DNA from: DYRB01 sp963845265 | GTDB taxonomy: Bacteria > Pseudomonadota > Gammaproteobacteria > Chromatiales > Chromatiaceae | DNA: 64,000 nucleotides | Direction of reading: 5' to 3' | Assembly: GCA_963845265.1 (NCBI GenBank) | Contig: CAWJRN010000027.1 | Span: 48,844-112,843, forward strand | Shown: piece by piece, positions 8,266-16,761 of the stretch | Numbering within the stretch: position 1 is the stretch's first letter | Layout: each line of letters begins with the position of its first letter | The notes under the pieces: generated by a model | What the model was told of the DNA's origin: nothing | The model's database searches: none | The model's input: the letters and a program-made list of their open reading frames with translations, nothing else | Made by a program: the position numbers and the translations under genes

Positions 8266-8976
8266 ATGCACCACATCCACCCCGTCCAGACCCCTCTTGG
8301 CGTCTTGCTGGCCCTGGCACTCGCCGCACCCGGCGCGGCCTTTGCCTACGGCAATAAGGACGCTATCCGGGATTGCGAGAGCCGCATCCAGAGCGAATAT
8401 GACCTCAGCGACCTACGCGATGCCCACGCTGAGCGGCTCATGGACTCTGATCACCATTACAAGGTTCAAGGCATCGCGAAGGTGGATGGGGACAAACACC
8501 CCTGGACTTGCGAGATCAAGAACCGCCATGTGACCGCCGCGGAGTACAGCGGACCCATGCCCAAGGGAATGGGTACCGCCGAGAAGCTGGCGGTAGGCGC
8601 CGCGGCAGCGATCGCGGCCGGTTGGATCGGATCCGAGGTAAGCAAGGGCAATGAAAATAGCGAGCCTGAGACGGCTCCCACGGAGAAGTATTCCACGTCC
8701 AAGTACGACGCCACCACCAGCCTGCGCTGCTCGCTGAACAAGCCGACTCACGACAAGCGCTGTGCCGCGGGCATCGATCGCGGCCAGTCCGGCTCGGCCA
8801 CCATCCGCGTCACCACGCCGGTCGGCACCGAGCGTACCCTGAAGTTCCATGCGGACGACGTCACGACACCCGACGGTGGCCGCCTGGATTGGGGGAAGCA
8901 AGGAGATGAATGGTATATCGGCATCGACGACAGGGAGTTCTACATCGTTCCCGAGGCTGCAATTTACGGCGGTTGA
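8266..8976 (+). CDS. Secreted protein of unknown function (236 aa)
   Basis: Signal peptide about residues 1-28 (ALAAPGAAFAYG). The mature N-terminal part has CESRIQSEYDLSDLRDAHAE, HHYKVQGIAKVDGDKHPWTC and an IKNRHV strand, a small disulfide-linked domain. A hydrophobic, alanine-rich segment (KLAVGAAAAIAAGWIGSEV, about 102-125) may be membrane associated. The C-terminal part (CSLNKPTHDKRCAAGIDRG, TIRVTTPVGTERTLKF, WYIGIDDREFYIVP) is beta-rich and resembles small secreted domains with one more cysteine pair. No known family is recognised with confidence. It belongs by position and type to the envelope-protein cluster. Confidence 0.75.
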   Translation: MHHIHPVQTPLGVLLALALAAPGAAFAYGNKDAIRDCESRIQSEYDLSDLRDAHAERLMDSDHHYKVQGIAKVDGDKHPWTCEIKNRHVTAAEYSGPMPKGMGTAEKLAVGAAAAIAAGWIGSEVSKGNENSEPETAPTEKYSTSKYDATTSLRCSLNKPTHDKRCAAGIDRGQSGSATIRVTTPVGTERTLKFHADDVTTPDGGRLDWGKQGDEWYIGIDDREFYIVPEAAIYGG

Positions 8977-9030
8977 TCTGACCGTTGGCGTTGGCTGGAA
9001 CCGCGGTTCCGGCCGGCGCGCAGGCGTTGC

Positions 9031-9072
9031 GTCGTCTTTCTGCTCATCGTCGGTCTGGTCAAGAACGCTTGA
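9031..9072 (+). pseudogene. Fossil 3' end of a third GlsB/YeaQ-type gene
   Basis: Read in frame from 9031, the bases encode VVFLLIVGLVKNA then TGA. That matches the last residues LLFIVGLVKKA of the GlsB-like gene at 7957. Upstream of 9031 the match dissolves after a frame change. The scrap lies between the secreted protein and the L,D-transpeptidase, so a third gene copy once stood here. Confidence 0.6.
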
Positions 9073-9144
9073 CCCGATTTCGGCCCCTCGTCGCTATCGG
9101 CGGCGTTTTCTCTCGATCACACCAGAACTCAAAGGAGACACTCT

Positions 9145-10227
9145 ATGCGTTTTTGGTCCCCCCTTGCCGCCTTGCTCGCGTTCGCGGCCGTCGACTGCAC
9201 CGCAACCCCCTTCTGGGGTGCCAAACATTCAGCGCCGGCGGACACGCCGATCGATGCCCTCGCACCGGGAGAGTTCATTTGGGAAGGCAACCTGGAACCA
9301 AACGGACCCGTGGTCGTGGTGGTCAGCCTCCCAGAGCAGATGGCCTACGTGTATCGCAACGGCGTGCGCGTCGGCGTGTCCACCGCCAGCACCGGCAAGA
9401 AGGGCCACGGGACACCGACGGGCGTGTTCACCATCCTGAATAAGTCGAAGGACCATCACTCCAAGACGTACAACAACGCAGCCATGCCGTTCTCCGAGCG
9501 CCTGACCTGGGACGGCGTCGCCCTGCACGCGGGGGGGCTGCCGGGTTACCCATCGTCCCACGGCTGCGTGCACCTGCCGTCGGAGTTCGCGCACCAACTC
9601 TTCGGCATCACCCAAAAGGGGACGACTGTGGTGATTGCGGGCCAGTCCACGGCGCCGCGATCCGTGGTCCATCCGGCGATGCTGGCACCCGTGGACGCGG
9701 ACAGCGGGGCGGCGGAGCCGGACCATGCCCTGGGCCTTTTCGAGAAGTATCGCTGGGAGCCCGAGGCCTCGCCCGAGGGACCGCTCACCCTGGTGGCGAG
9801 CGGCGCCGACCGCCGGGTCATCGTCCTGCGCAATGGGGTGGAGATCGGCCGAGGGCACCTTGGGATCGCGAATGCGGAGGAACCGCTTGGGACCCATGCC
9901 TACACGGTGCTCGCCGGGGGTGACGGCGGGCACCCGCGCTGGAGCGCCGTCGGGCTCCCGGGCCACGCCGCCGAGAGCGGCGGGGCGCACGACGATGACG
10001 CCGTCGAACGCCTGCGCATGCCCAAAGAACTCATCAGCCGCCTCTACCCGCTGCTGGGGCCCGGCACCACGCTGCTCATCACGGACGCCCCGGTGCTGGA
10101 GCACACGACTGGCCCTTCGCTGTCCGTGATGCAAGCGGGCCTGCCCGAGGTGGAGACGACCGCCGGGTCGGCGAGGGTGGGCCGTGGCCGGGACCCCGCA
10201 CCGGTCGAGTCGATCTTGATCAACTGA
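9145..10227 (+). CDS. L,D-transpeptidase (YkuD domain), exported
   Basis: The 360-residue protein starts at ATG 9145 behind AAGGAG (9132-9137) and has an N-terminal export segment. The YkuD domain spans about residues 55-165: VVVVVSLPEQMAYVYRNGV, STGKKGHGTPTGVF, then the catalytic motif with His128 and SSHGCVHLP, giving His139 and the nucleophile Cys141. Such enzymes make or remodel 3-3 peptidoglycan cross-links or attach lipoproteins. A second, weaker YkuD-like region (about 215-320: LVASGADRRVIVLRNGVEIG, PLGTHAYTVL) lacks the His/Cys motif, so the protein looks like one active and one degenerate domain. It fits the muramidase-inhibitor and envelope theme of the cluster. Confidence 0.9.
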   Translation: MRFWSPLAALLAFAAVDCTATPFWGAKHSAPADTPIDALAPGEFIWEGNLEPNGPVVVVVSLPEQMAYVYRNGVRVGVSTASTGKKGHGTPTGVFTILNKSKDHHSKTYNNAAMPFSERLTWDGVALHAGGLPGYPSSHGCVHLPSEFAHQLFGITQKGTTVVIAGQSTAPRSVVHPAMLAPVDADSGAAEPDHALGLFEKYRWEPEASPEGPLTLVASGADRRVIVLRNGVEIGRGHLGIANAEEPLGTHAYTVLAGGDGGHPRWSAVGLPGHAAESGGAHDDDAVERLRMPKELISRLYPLLGPGTTLLITDAPVLEHTTGPSLSVMQAGLPEVETTAGSARVGRGRDPAPVESILIN

Positions 10228-10359
10228 TTTGTAGGGTCGCCCTGCTGGGCAGCACTGCGAGGCCGATATTCCCGTCATCAGATGTGATGCCACCAGCCAT
10301 AACAGGTGACGCGCTATCCACTACCGGAAGCGCAAACAAATACACAAAGGTAACGCTCA

Positions 10360-10683
10360 ATGAAATCATTCATCATCGCAATCGTCTTCCTCCTGATCGG
10401 CGCTGCACTCGGCGGTGTCGTCGCGCTCAGCATCGGCACCGGTATGGGTGCAGGCGCGGGTATCGTGGTTGGCTCACAGGCCGGTGCCTGCCTAGCCGTG
10501 GAGGCGGCGAAGGACCGGGGCCTGCTGACGGCCGAGCAGATCGACGAGGTACTCAATGGTGCCGTCGCCAAGATCGCCGGCGGGGTGAAACTTCCGCCGG
10601 AGGCGAAACTGGTCGGCAGCGAGGCGGATTGCGCGAAGATGATCGCCGATCTCCAACAAGCCGCGCAGAGCCAAGAAAAGTGA
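10360..10683 (+). CDS. Small membrane-anchored protein of unknown function (107 aa)
   Basis: The protein opens with a transmembrane helix and a glycine-rich stretch (FLLIGAALGGVVALSIGTGM, GAGAGIVVGSQAGACLAVEA), followed by a hydrophilic helical C-terminus (LLTAEQIDEVLNGAVAKIAG, ADCAKMIADLQQAAQ). Two cysteines lie in the two halves. The glycine zipper recalls small envelope stress proteins, but no family is recognised. Start ATG 10360 is preceded by AAAGGTAACGCTCA. Confidence 0.7.
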   Translation: MKSFIIAIVFLLIGAALGGVVALSIGTGMGAGAGIVVGSQAGACLAVEAAKDRGLLTAEQIDEVLNGAVAKIAGGVKLPPEAKLVGSEADCAKMIADLQQAAQSQEK

Positions 10684-10750
10684 TCGGCGCCAAGCTCGGC
10701 GCACCGCGAGAGCGGATAGGTGCGTGCATGTTCCTCTGGAGGTGGTCCCG

Positions 10751-11116
10751 ATGAGCAAATGGGTTTCATGCTTGCTTGCAGTCGCGGCACTGGGCTTAGT
10801 GCCAGGTATTGCAAGTGCGGAGGCGGACGGGCCGGACTTCTATGCGGTCACGGGGGTTGCGGCCAACGATGTCCTCAATATCCGCGGGGAACCGCAGGCC
10901 CACGCACCGAAGCTCGGCGAGATCCCGCACGACGGGATCTGCATCCGCAACCTTGGCTGCCAGGGCGGGCTGAGCTTCCAGGAGTTCACCGGACTTTCCG
11001 AGGAACAGAAGGCGAGGCGACTGCGGGAGCATCCGCGTTGGTGCAAGGTCGAGTACCTGGGCGTCACCGGCTGGGTTGCCGGGCGTTATCTCCGGGAAGG
11101 CGAGTGCGGCGAATGA
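10751..11116 (+). CDS. Secreted SH3-like domain protein
   Basis: ATG 10751 has GGAGGTGG at 10738-10745, a better start than ATG 10724, which would put nine residues in front of the signal peptide. The 121-residue product has a signal peptide to about residue 24 (GIASAEA). The mature part has FYAVTGVAANDVLNIRGEP, LGEIPHDGICIRN, then WCKVEYLGVTGWVAGRYLRE, the classical bacterial SH3 (SH3_3) pattern, interrupted by a 25-residue charged insertion with two cysteines. Bacterial SH3 domains often bind peptidoglycan peptides. It closes the envelope-protein run. Confidence 0.85.
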   Translation: MSKWVSCLLAVAALGLVPGIASAEADGPDFYAVTGVAANDVLNIRGEPQAHAPKLGEIPHDGICIRNLGCQGGLSFQEFTGLSEEQKARRLREHPRWCKVEYLGVTGWVAGRYLREGECGE

Positions 11117-11484
11117 GCCCCATCGGTCATTGACTGCCGGGAGACGGCGCTGTGTCGGTACGGCGAGCAGGGGTTGTGGCAGAATGCCGCGCAGACAAGC
11201 CGTCCGCGCCGGCTCCGGCGGAAACGGGTAGGCACAGAACCGCGCCGCTACCTTGATGTTCCGAACTTTCGATCATCCTCATCGCCGACGTTTTATCTGG
11301 TGACACCGCTCCGCGGTGTCACCAGTTTCTTCGGCGCTCTGCGCCGCGGCGCAGAGCGCCCGCCCATACGTTCCACCGCGGGAGCGGTGGAACGAGCGGG
11401 ATCTCATGGACGGTGAAACGAGCGGGATCTCGTGCGTCTGGGCAACGAGTGGGCAGCGCCCCACACACTTGCGGTGGCAAGGAT
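11117..11484. other. Intergenic region, 368 bp, between convergent transcription units
   Basis: No gene is seen. The region separates the plus-strand envelope cluster from minus-strand valS and contains three perfect hairpins in a row (annotated separately) followed by a direct repeat of AACGAGCGGGATCTC at about 11391-11430. It probably ends transcription from both sides. Confidence 0.55.
11297..11394. repeat. Array of three consecutive perfect palindromes
   Basis: Hairpin 1: a 12-bp stem 11297-11308/11314-11325 (CTGGTGACACCG) with a 5-base loop. Hairpin 2: a 13-bp stem 11333-11345/11348-11360 (GGCGCTCTGCGCC) with only two bases between arms. Hairpin 3: an 11-bp stem 11369-11379/11384-11394 (CGTTCCACCGC) with loop GGGA. 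All arms pair perfectly and the spacings are 7 and 8 bases. They have no poly-T tail, so they are not standard intrinsic terminators, though they lie between converging genes. Confidence 0.85.
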
Positions 11485-14358
11485 CTATCCGAGGCAGTTA
11501 GCCGATTCCGATTGCACTAGAGCGCCTGGATCTTCTCCCGCTGCCCGCCGCAACTTGGCGATGGCGGCCTGACTCTCGGCCATGCGCTCGCGCTCCTTTT
11601 GCACCACGGCGGCGGGGGCCTTGTCGACGAAATTGGGGTTGGCAAGCTTGGCCTGGGTGCGGGTCACGTCACCCTCCAGGCGCGTCAGCTCTTTGTCCAG
11701 ACGCTTCAATTCGGCGTCCTTGTCGATGAGCCCGGCCATCGGGATCAGTATCTGCATCTCGCCCACCAGGGCCATGGCCGATTCGGGCGGCTCCTGGCCG
11801 GGCTCGAGGATGGTGACGGACTCGGTGCGGGCCAGGAAGTCGAGATAGGCCCGGCTGGCGGTCAGCCAGGCGCGGTCCTGTTCTCCGGCATTGCCGAGCA
11901 GGACCGGCAGGGGCTTGCCCGGGGGGATGTTCATCTCGCCCTTGATGCGCCGCACCCCCAGGATGAATTGCATGACCCAGTCCATCTCGGCGACCGCGGC
12001 GGGGTCCTCCAAGGTGGGGTCGAAGGCGGGATAGGCGGCCAACATGACCGTATCGCCCGTGACACCGGCCAGGTCCTTGACCTTCTGCCAGATCTCCTCG
12101 GTAATGAAGGGCATGATGGGGTGGGCTAGGCGCAGCAGGGCCTCCAGGGTCCGCACCAGGGTGCGGCGGGCGCCGCGCTTGTCCGCCTCGCTGGCGGTCG
12201 CACCGGTGAGGACCGGCTTGCACAGCTCCAGGTACCAGTCGCAGAAGTCGTTCCAGACGAAGGCGTAGATGGCCTGGGCGGCGTGGTCGAGGCGGTAGCC
12301 GTCGAGGGCATCGCTGACGGTGGCAACCGTGGCGTTGAGCCGGGAACGAATCCAGCGGTCTGCGGCGGAGAGGTTGACCTCACCGCCTGTCTGGCCGCAG
12401 TCCTGACCCTCGGTGTTCATCAGCACATAGCGGGAGGCATTCCACAGCTTGTTGCAAAAGTTGCGATAGCCCTCGATGCGGCCCAGGTCGAACTTGATGT
12501 CCCGCCCTGTGGTGGCCAGGGCGGCAAAGGTGAAACGCAATGCGTCGGTGCCGAAGGCGGGGATGCCGTCGGGGAAATCCCGGCGGGTCTGCTTAGCGAT
12601 CTTCGCGGCCAGGTGGGGCTGCATCATGCCGCTGGTGCGCTTGGCAACGAGGGCTTCGAGCTCGATGCCGTCAATCAGATCGATGGGGTCAAGGACATTA
12701 CCCTTGGACTTGGACATCTTGTCGCCGTTGGCGTCGCGCACCAGGCCGTGGATGTAGACGTCGCGGAAGGGCACCTCGTCCATGAACTTGAGCCCCATCA
12801 TGATCATCCGGGCGACCCAGAAGAAGATGATGTCGAAGCCGGTGACCAGCACCGCCGTGGGGTAGAAGGCGCGCAGACGCTCGGTGTCCTCCGGCCAGCC
12901 CAGGGTACTAAAGGGCCAGAGTGCAGAGCTGAACCAGGTGTCGAGCACGTCCTGGTCCTGCTCCAGGGGGAAGTCGGCGGCGAGGCCGTGTTTGGCGCGC
13001 ACCTCGGCCTCGGATCGCCCGACGTAGATGTTGCCCTGGGGGTCGTACCAGGCGGGGATGCGGTGGCCCCACCAGATCTGGCGCGAGATGCACCAATCCT
13101 GGATGTTGCGCATCCAGTCGTAGTAGGTGTTCTTCCAGTTGTCGGGGATGAAGCGGATACGGCCCTCTTCCACGGCGGCGATGGCGGGCTCGGCCAAGGG
13201 GGCGACGCGGACATACCACTGGTCGGTCAGGTAGGGCTCGATGAGGGCCCCGGAGCGGTCGCCGCGGGGCTGTTGCAACCGGTGGTCCTTGACCGAGGCG
13301 AGCAGGCCCCGGGACTCCAGGTCCGCGACGATGCGCTTGCGCGCCTCGAAGCGGTCGAGCCCGACATAGATCGGTGGTATGAGGCAGGCTTCTTCGTGGA
13401 CATTGGCGCGGATGGCCGCGTCCGGGGTAAAGATGTTGATCAGTCCGCCGTGGGGTTGATCGGCGATGGAGGTCTCGTCGCGGTGGCGCAGCCAGACCTC
13501 GTGGTCGTTGAAGTCGTGGGCCGGGGTGATCTTGACGCAGCCGGTACCGAACTCGGGGTCGGCATGTTCGTCGGCAATGATGGGGATGCGCCGGCCGGTG
13601 AGCGGCAGCTCCACGAATTCGCCGATCAGGTGCCGATAACGCGGGTCCTCCGGGTTCACGGCCACGGCGCAGTCGCCGAGCATGGTCTCGGGTCTGGTGG
13701 TGGCCACCACCATGTGCCCGGTGCCATTGGTGAGCGGATAGCGCATCTCCCACATGAAGCCGGACTCTTCCTCGGACAGCACCTCCAGGTCGGAGACTGC
13801 GGTGTGCAGCACCGGATCCCAGTTGACCAGGCGCTTGCCGCGGTAGATCAGCCCCTCCTCGTGCAGGCGCACGAAGACCTCGCGCACCGCCGCCGAGAGC
13901 CCCTCGTCCATGGTGAAGCGCTCGTGTTGCCAGTCCAGAGACGAGCCCAGCCGGCGCAACTGGCCGGTGATGGTGCCGCCGGACTCGGCCTTCCAGTCCC
14001 AGACCCTTTCGATGAAGCCGTCGCGGCCCAGGTCGTGGCGGGTTTGGCCCGCGGCACCGAGCCGGCGCTCCACCACCATCTGGGTGGCGATGCCCGCGTG
14101 GTCCGTGCCCGGCTGCCAGAGGGTGTTGTCGCCCTTCATGCGCCGGTAGCGGATCATGGCGTCCATGACGGTATTGTTGAAGCCGTGACCCATGTGCAGG
14201 CTGCCCGTGACGTTGGGCGGCGGGATCATAATGCAATAGGCGCTGGCCCCATCGGTCTGACCATCGCCGGACAGGGCCGGGGCGAAGTAGCCCCGCGACT
14301 CCCAGGTTTGGTACCAGGTTTGTTCCAGGGTCTGCGGGTCGTAGTTCTTGTCCAGCAT
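11485..14358 (-). CDS. valS: Valine-tRNA ligase
   Basis: The 957-residue product begins MLDKNYDPQTLEQTWYQTWE. The class I signature HMGH (HIGH type) is at residues 55-58 within PPPNVTGSLHMGHGF, and the KMSKS motif is near residue 548 (GDKMSKSKGNVLDP). The editing domain lies between them, the anticodon-binding domain follows, and the protein ends with the ValS coiled-coil arm (DKDAELKRLDKELTRLEGDV, NPNFVDKAPAAVVQKERERM). It charges tRNA-Val with valine and clears misacylated threonine. The start at 14358 is the family start; the longer upstream frame is not conserved. The last 15 or so residues look like read-through to a chance stop rather than a family feature. Confidence 0.97.
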   Translation of the reverse strand: MLDKNYDPQTLEQTWYQTWESRGYFAPALSGDGQTDGASAYCIMIPPPNVTGSLHMGHGFNNTVMDAMIRYRRMKGDNTLWQPGTDHAGIATQMVVERRLGAAGQTRHDLGRDGFIERVWDWKAESGGTITGQLRRLGSSLDWQHERFTMDEGLSAAVREVFVRLHEEGLIYRGKRLVNWDPVLHTAVSDLEVLSEEESGFMWEMRYPLTNGTGHMVVATTRPETMLGDCAVAVNPEDPRYRHLIGEFVELPLTGRRIPIIADEHADPEFGTGCVKITPAHDFNDHEVWLRHRDETSIADQPHGGLINIFTPDAAIRANVHEEACLIPPIYVGLDRFEARKRIVADLESRGLLASVKDHRLQQPRGDRSGALIEPYLTDQWYVRVAPLAEPAIAAVEEGRIRFIPDNWKNTYYDWMRNIQDWCISRQIWWGHRIPAWYDPQGNIYVGRSEAEVRAKHGLAADFPLEQDQDVLDTWFSSALWPFSTLGWPEDTERLRAFYPTAVLVTGFDIIFFWVARMIMMGLKFMDEVPFRDVYIHGLVRDANGDKMSKSKGNVLDPIDLIDGIELEALVAKRTSGMMQPHLAAKIAKQTRRDFPDGIPAFGTDALRFTFAALATTGRDIKFDLGRIEGYRNFCNKLWNASRYVLMNTEGQDCGQTGGEVNLSAADRWIRSRLNATVATVSDALDGYRLDHAAQAIYAFVWNDFCDWYLELCKPVLTGATASEADKRGARRTLVRTLEALLRLAHPIMPFITEEIWQKVKDLAGVTGDTVMLAAYPAFDPTLEDPAAVAEMDWVMQFILGVRRIKGEMNIPPGKPLPVLLGNAGEQDRAWLTASRAYLDFLARTESVTILEPGQEPPESAMALVGEMQILIPMAGLIDKDAELKRLDKELTRLEGDVTRTQAKLANPNFVDKAPAAVVQKERERMAESQAAIAKLRRAAGEDPGALVQSESANCLG

Positions 14359-14527
14359 GGGTGTCGTGGTCCGGCGCGGGCTGAGGGAAAGGGCGAAAGT
14401 ATACCCGAGGGTCCCGACAGCACCACGGACCGGCGTGCGCCGGTCCTCCATTTTCCCAGGACCAACTTGGTAACGAGCTGCCGGGTTAACATGTCCGGCA
14501 TCGGTCGGGCCTGGCTTGGGGGCTGGC

Positions 14528-15211
14528 ATGCATCTGCTGATGGTCGAAGACAACCCGGATCTGGTCGCCAATGTGGTGGACTTCCTGGAGGACCGGGGTC
14601 ATACGCTGGACATCGCCTACAACGGCTTCGCCGCCCTGGGCTTTGCCATGCAGCAACCCTACGACGCCATGATCCTCGACCTGATGCTGCCAGGCCTGTC
14701 GGGCCTGGAGGTGTGCGCCAAGCTGCGGGCCGAGGGGCTGGCCCTGCCGGTGCTGATGCTCACCGCCCGGGATGGCCTGGACGATAAGCTGGAGGGTTTC
14801 GCCAGCGGTGCGGACGACTACCTTGTCAAACCCTTCGCCCTGGCCGAGCTGGAGGCCCGCCTAACCGCCATCGTGCGTCGTAGCCAGGCGGCCTCGCGCC
14901 TGGCCGGTGCCAATCGACTCGGTGTCGGGGACCTGGCCCTGGATCTGGCCACCCGCCGCCTGAGTCGAGCCGGGCGTCCGCTGGAACTACCGCCCATCCC
15001 TATGAAGCTCTTGGAGGCCCTGATGCGTCGCGCCCCCCACCTGGTCAGCCGGGCGGAGCTCGAGCGCGCAGCCTGGGGCGACGAGCCCCCCGACAGCGAC
15101 GCCTTGCGCGCCCACCTCCACCAGTTGCGCCTGGTCATCGACAAACCCTTCTCCCACCCGCTGCTGCACACGGTCCGCGGCTTCGGTTACCGGCTGGCCG
15201 ACGATGTTTAG
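14528..15211 (+). CDS. Response regulator, OmpR/PhoB type
   Basis: The 227-residue regulator starts MHLLMVEDNPDLV at ATG 14528. Asp51 in MILDLMLPG is the phosphoacceptor, with TARD near 83 and the conserved Lys in DDYLVKPFAL near 103. The winged-helix output domain (about 135-225) has LDLATRRLSRAGRPLELPP, a recognition-helix region and the final HTVRGFGYRLA. The kinase gene begins inside its 3' end (ATG 15204, stop 15209-15211), an 8-base overlap typical of a translationally coupled pair. It diverges from valS across about 170 bp. Confidence 0.93.
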   Translation: MHLLMVEDNPDLVANVVDFLEDRGHTLDIAYNGFAALGFAMQQPYDAMILDLMLPGLSGLEVCAKLRAEGLALPVLMLTARDGLDDKLEGFASGADDYLVKPFALAELEARLTAIVRRSQAASRLAGANRLGVGDLALDLATRRLSRAGRPLELPPIPMKLLEALMRRAPHLVSRAELERAAWGDEPPDSDALRAHLHQLRLVIDKPFSHPLLHTVRGFGYRLADDV

Positions 15212-16517
15212 GGCCACCCTGCGCCTACGGGTCGCAGCCGGGTTCGCGGCCCTCGGGGTGGCGGTCAGTCTGGCCCTGGGGGGCTGGCTCCATCTGGCCT
15301 CCCGGGATCTGGAGCAACACCTGATCGACGAGGCCCTGGGGGCCGAGCTGGAGGACTACCTGGCGCGGCTGTCGCGCAACCCCAACTCCCTGCCGCCGGA
15401 TACGGCGACGCTGCGCGGCTATGTCCAGCGCCCGGACGACGGCGACGAGGCGGTTCCACCTGCGCTGCGGGATCTGCCGGCGGGCCGCTACACCCTGGAC
15501 CTGGATGGGGTGAGCTTCCGAGTGGCGGTGCATGAGGGGCCGACCGGGACCCTGCTAATGCTGCACAATCGTTCCCAGGTGGCACACCGGGAGGAGCGCT
15601 TCGCCCTGATTCTACTGCTGGGTATGGCGCTCGCCACCCTGGTGTCGGCGGCGGGCGGTTGGTGGCTGGCCGGACGGGTCATCGCCCCGGTACGAGAGCT
15701 GGCCGAGCGGGTGCGTACCCGTGAGCCGCTCAATGAAGGCAGCGCGGGCGGGCGACCCGGCCCTGCCACCACCGACGATGTGTGCCTGCCCGACGACGAG
15801 GTGGGTGAATTGGCCCTGACCATCGAGGGCTATATGCGGCAGCTCAGGGCCTTCGTCGAACGCGAGCGGGCCTTCGTCAGCAACGCCAGTCACGAACTGC
15901 GCACCCCGCTAGCGGTCATTCAGGGCGCGGTGGAGGTCCTCCAGGCCGACCCCCGCCTGGATGAGCGCACCCAACGGCGGGTGGATCGGATCGGCCGGGC
16001 AACCCGGGGCATGACCGACCTCACCACCGCTTTGCTGATGCTGGCTCGGGAGGGTCACGCCAGCCCGCCGCCGGGATGTGCCGTGGACGCCGTCCTGGCG
16101 GAGGTGGTGGAACTGTATCGCCCTCTGGTGCTGCACAAGCCTGTCACCCTGGATTGCGTGGTCGATGCCCATCCGGTGCTGGCGGTGGAGCGACCCCTGC
16201 TCGCTATCGCCCTTGGAAACCTGGTACGCAATGCCTGCGCATACACCGAGCAAGGGCGGGTGGTGGCGACCCTGGACGCAACCGGGGTGCGGGTGGACGA
16301 TACGGGCCCCGGCATCCCCGCGGAGGAGCTGGACTGTCTGTTCGAGCAAGATCCCGACTGCCGGCGTCGGGTGCGCGGCGAGGGTATCGGCCTGCCCCTG
16401 GTCAAGCGCATCGCCGACCACCAGGGGTGGTGTGTGTCGGTCACCAGCCGCCCCGGCGAAGGGGCCAGTTTCCGCCTTCAGTTCCTTCCCACGCCAGCGG
16501 CGGGTGCCGACACCTAG
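15204..16517 (+). CDS. Membrane sensor histidine kinase, HisKA type
   Basis: The 437-residue kinase has transmembrane helices near residues 10-29 and 133-155, enclosing a periplasmic sensor of about 100 residues, then a HAMP-like region (about 157-215) expanded by a Gly/Pro/acidic insertion. The phosphoacceptor box NASHELRTPLAV places the histidine at 230. The ATPase domain has LGNLVRNACAYT (N box), DDTGPGIP (G1) and RGEGIGLPLVKRI (G2). It is the partner of the overlapping regulator. The stimulus is not evident from the sequence. Confidence 0.92.
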   Translation: MFRATLRLRVAAGFAALGVAVSLALGGWLHLASRDLEQHLIDEALGAELEDYLARLSRNPNSLPPDTATLRGYVQRPDDGDEAVPPALRDLPAGRYTLDLDGVSFRVAVHEGPTGTLLMLHNRSQVAHREERFALILLLGMALATLVSAAGGWWLAGRVIAPVRELAERVRTREPLNEGSAGGRPGPATTDDVCLPDDEVGELALTIEGYMRQLRAFVERERAFVSNASHELRTPLAVIQGAVEVLQADPRLDERTQRRVDRIGRATRGMTDLTTALLMLAREGHASPPPGCAVDAVLAEVVELYRPLVLHKPVTLDCVVDAHPVLAVERPLLAIALGNLVRNACAYTEQGRVVATLDATGVRVDDTGPGIPAEELDCLFEQDPDCRRRVRGEGIGLPLVKRIADHQGWCVSVTSRPGEGASFRLQFLPTPAAGADT

Positions 16518-16586
16518 CAAAGCCGCTTGCAGGTTCGGTAGACCCGTTTCCGGACCGGGCGCGCATTGCCCGCGATGTTCCCGTAG

Positions 16587-16658
16587 CCCGGATGTAGCTC
16601 CTACCGAGGAATCCGGGAGCGTTCAGGGAAGACCCGGATTCCGCTTCGTTTCATCCGG
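16587..16658. repeat. Paired REP-like palindromes (BIME-like)
   Basis: CCCGGAT (16587-16593) pairs with ATCCGGG (16611-16617). A second unit CCGGAT (16634-16639) pairs with ATCCGG (16653-16658) around a loop containing CGCTTCGTTT. The second is the familiar TAGCCCGGATGAAACGAAGCGGAATCCGGG kind of repeat in inverted orientation. It lies between the two-component pair and the SulP gene. Confidence 0.6.
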
Positions 16659-16761
16659 ACTACAAGAGGTTCACCCGGCCTTGACGCCTTCTTCACCTTC
16701 ATAAGCGTATCCTGTCGGTCGACCGCTGAACCTAGCCCAATCGACTCGACGAGGTGTACCG

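Noticed and set aside
12283..14787. Open frame of 834 codons opposite valS
   Set aside because: It mirrors a strongly conserved aminoacyl-tRNA synthetase in a GC-rich genome; its translation is Gly/Val/His-rich without domains.
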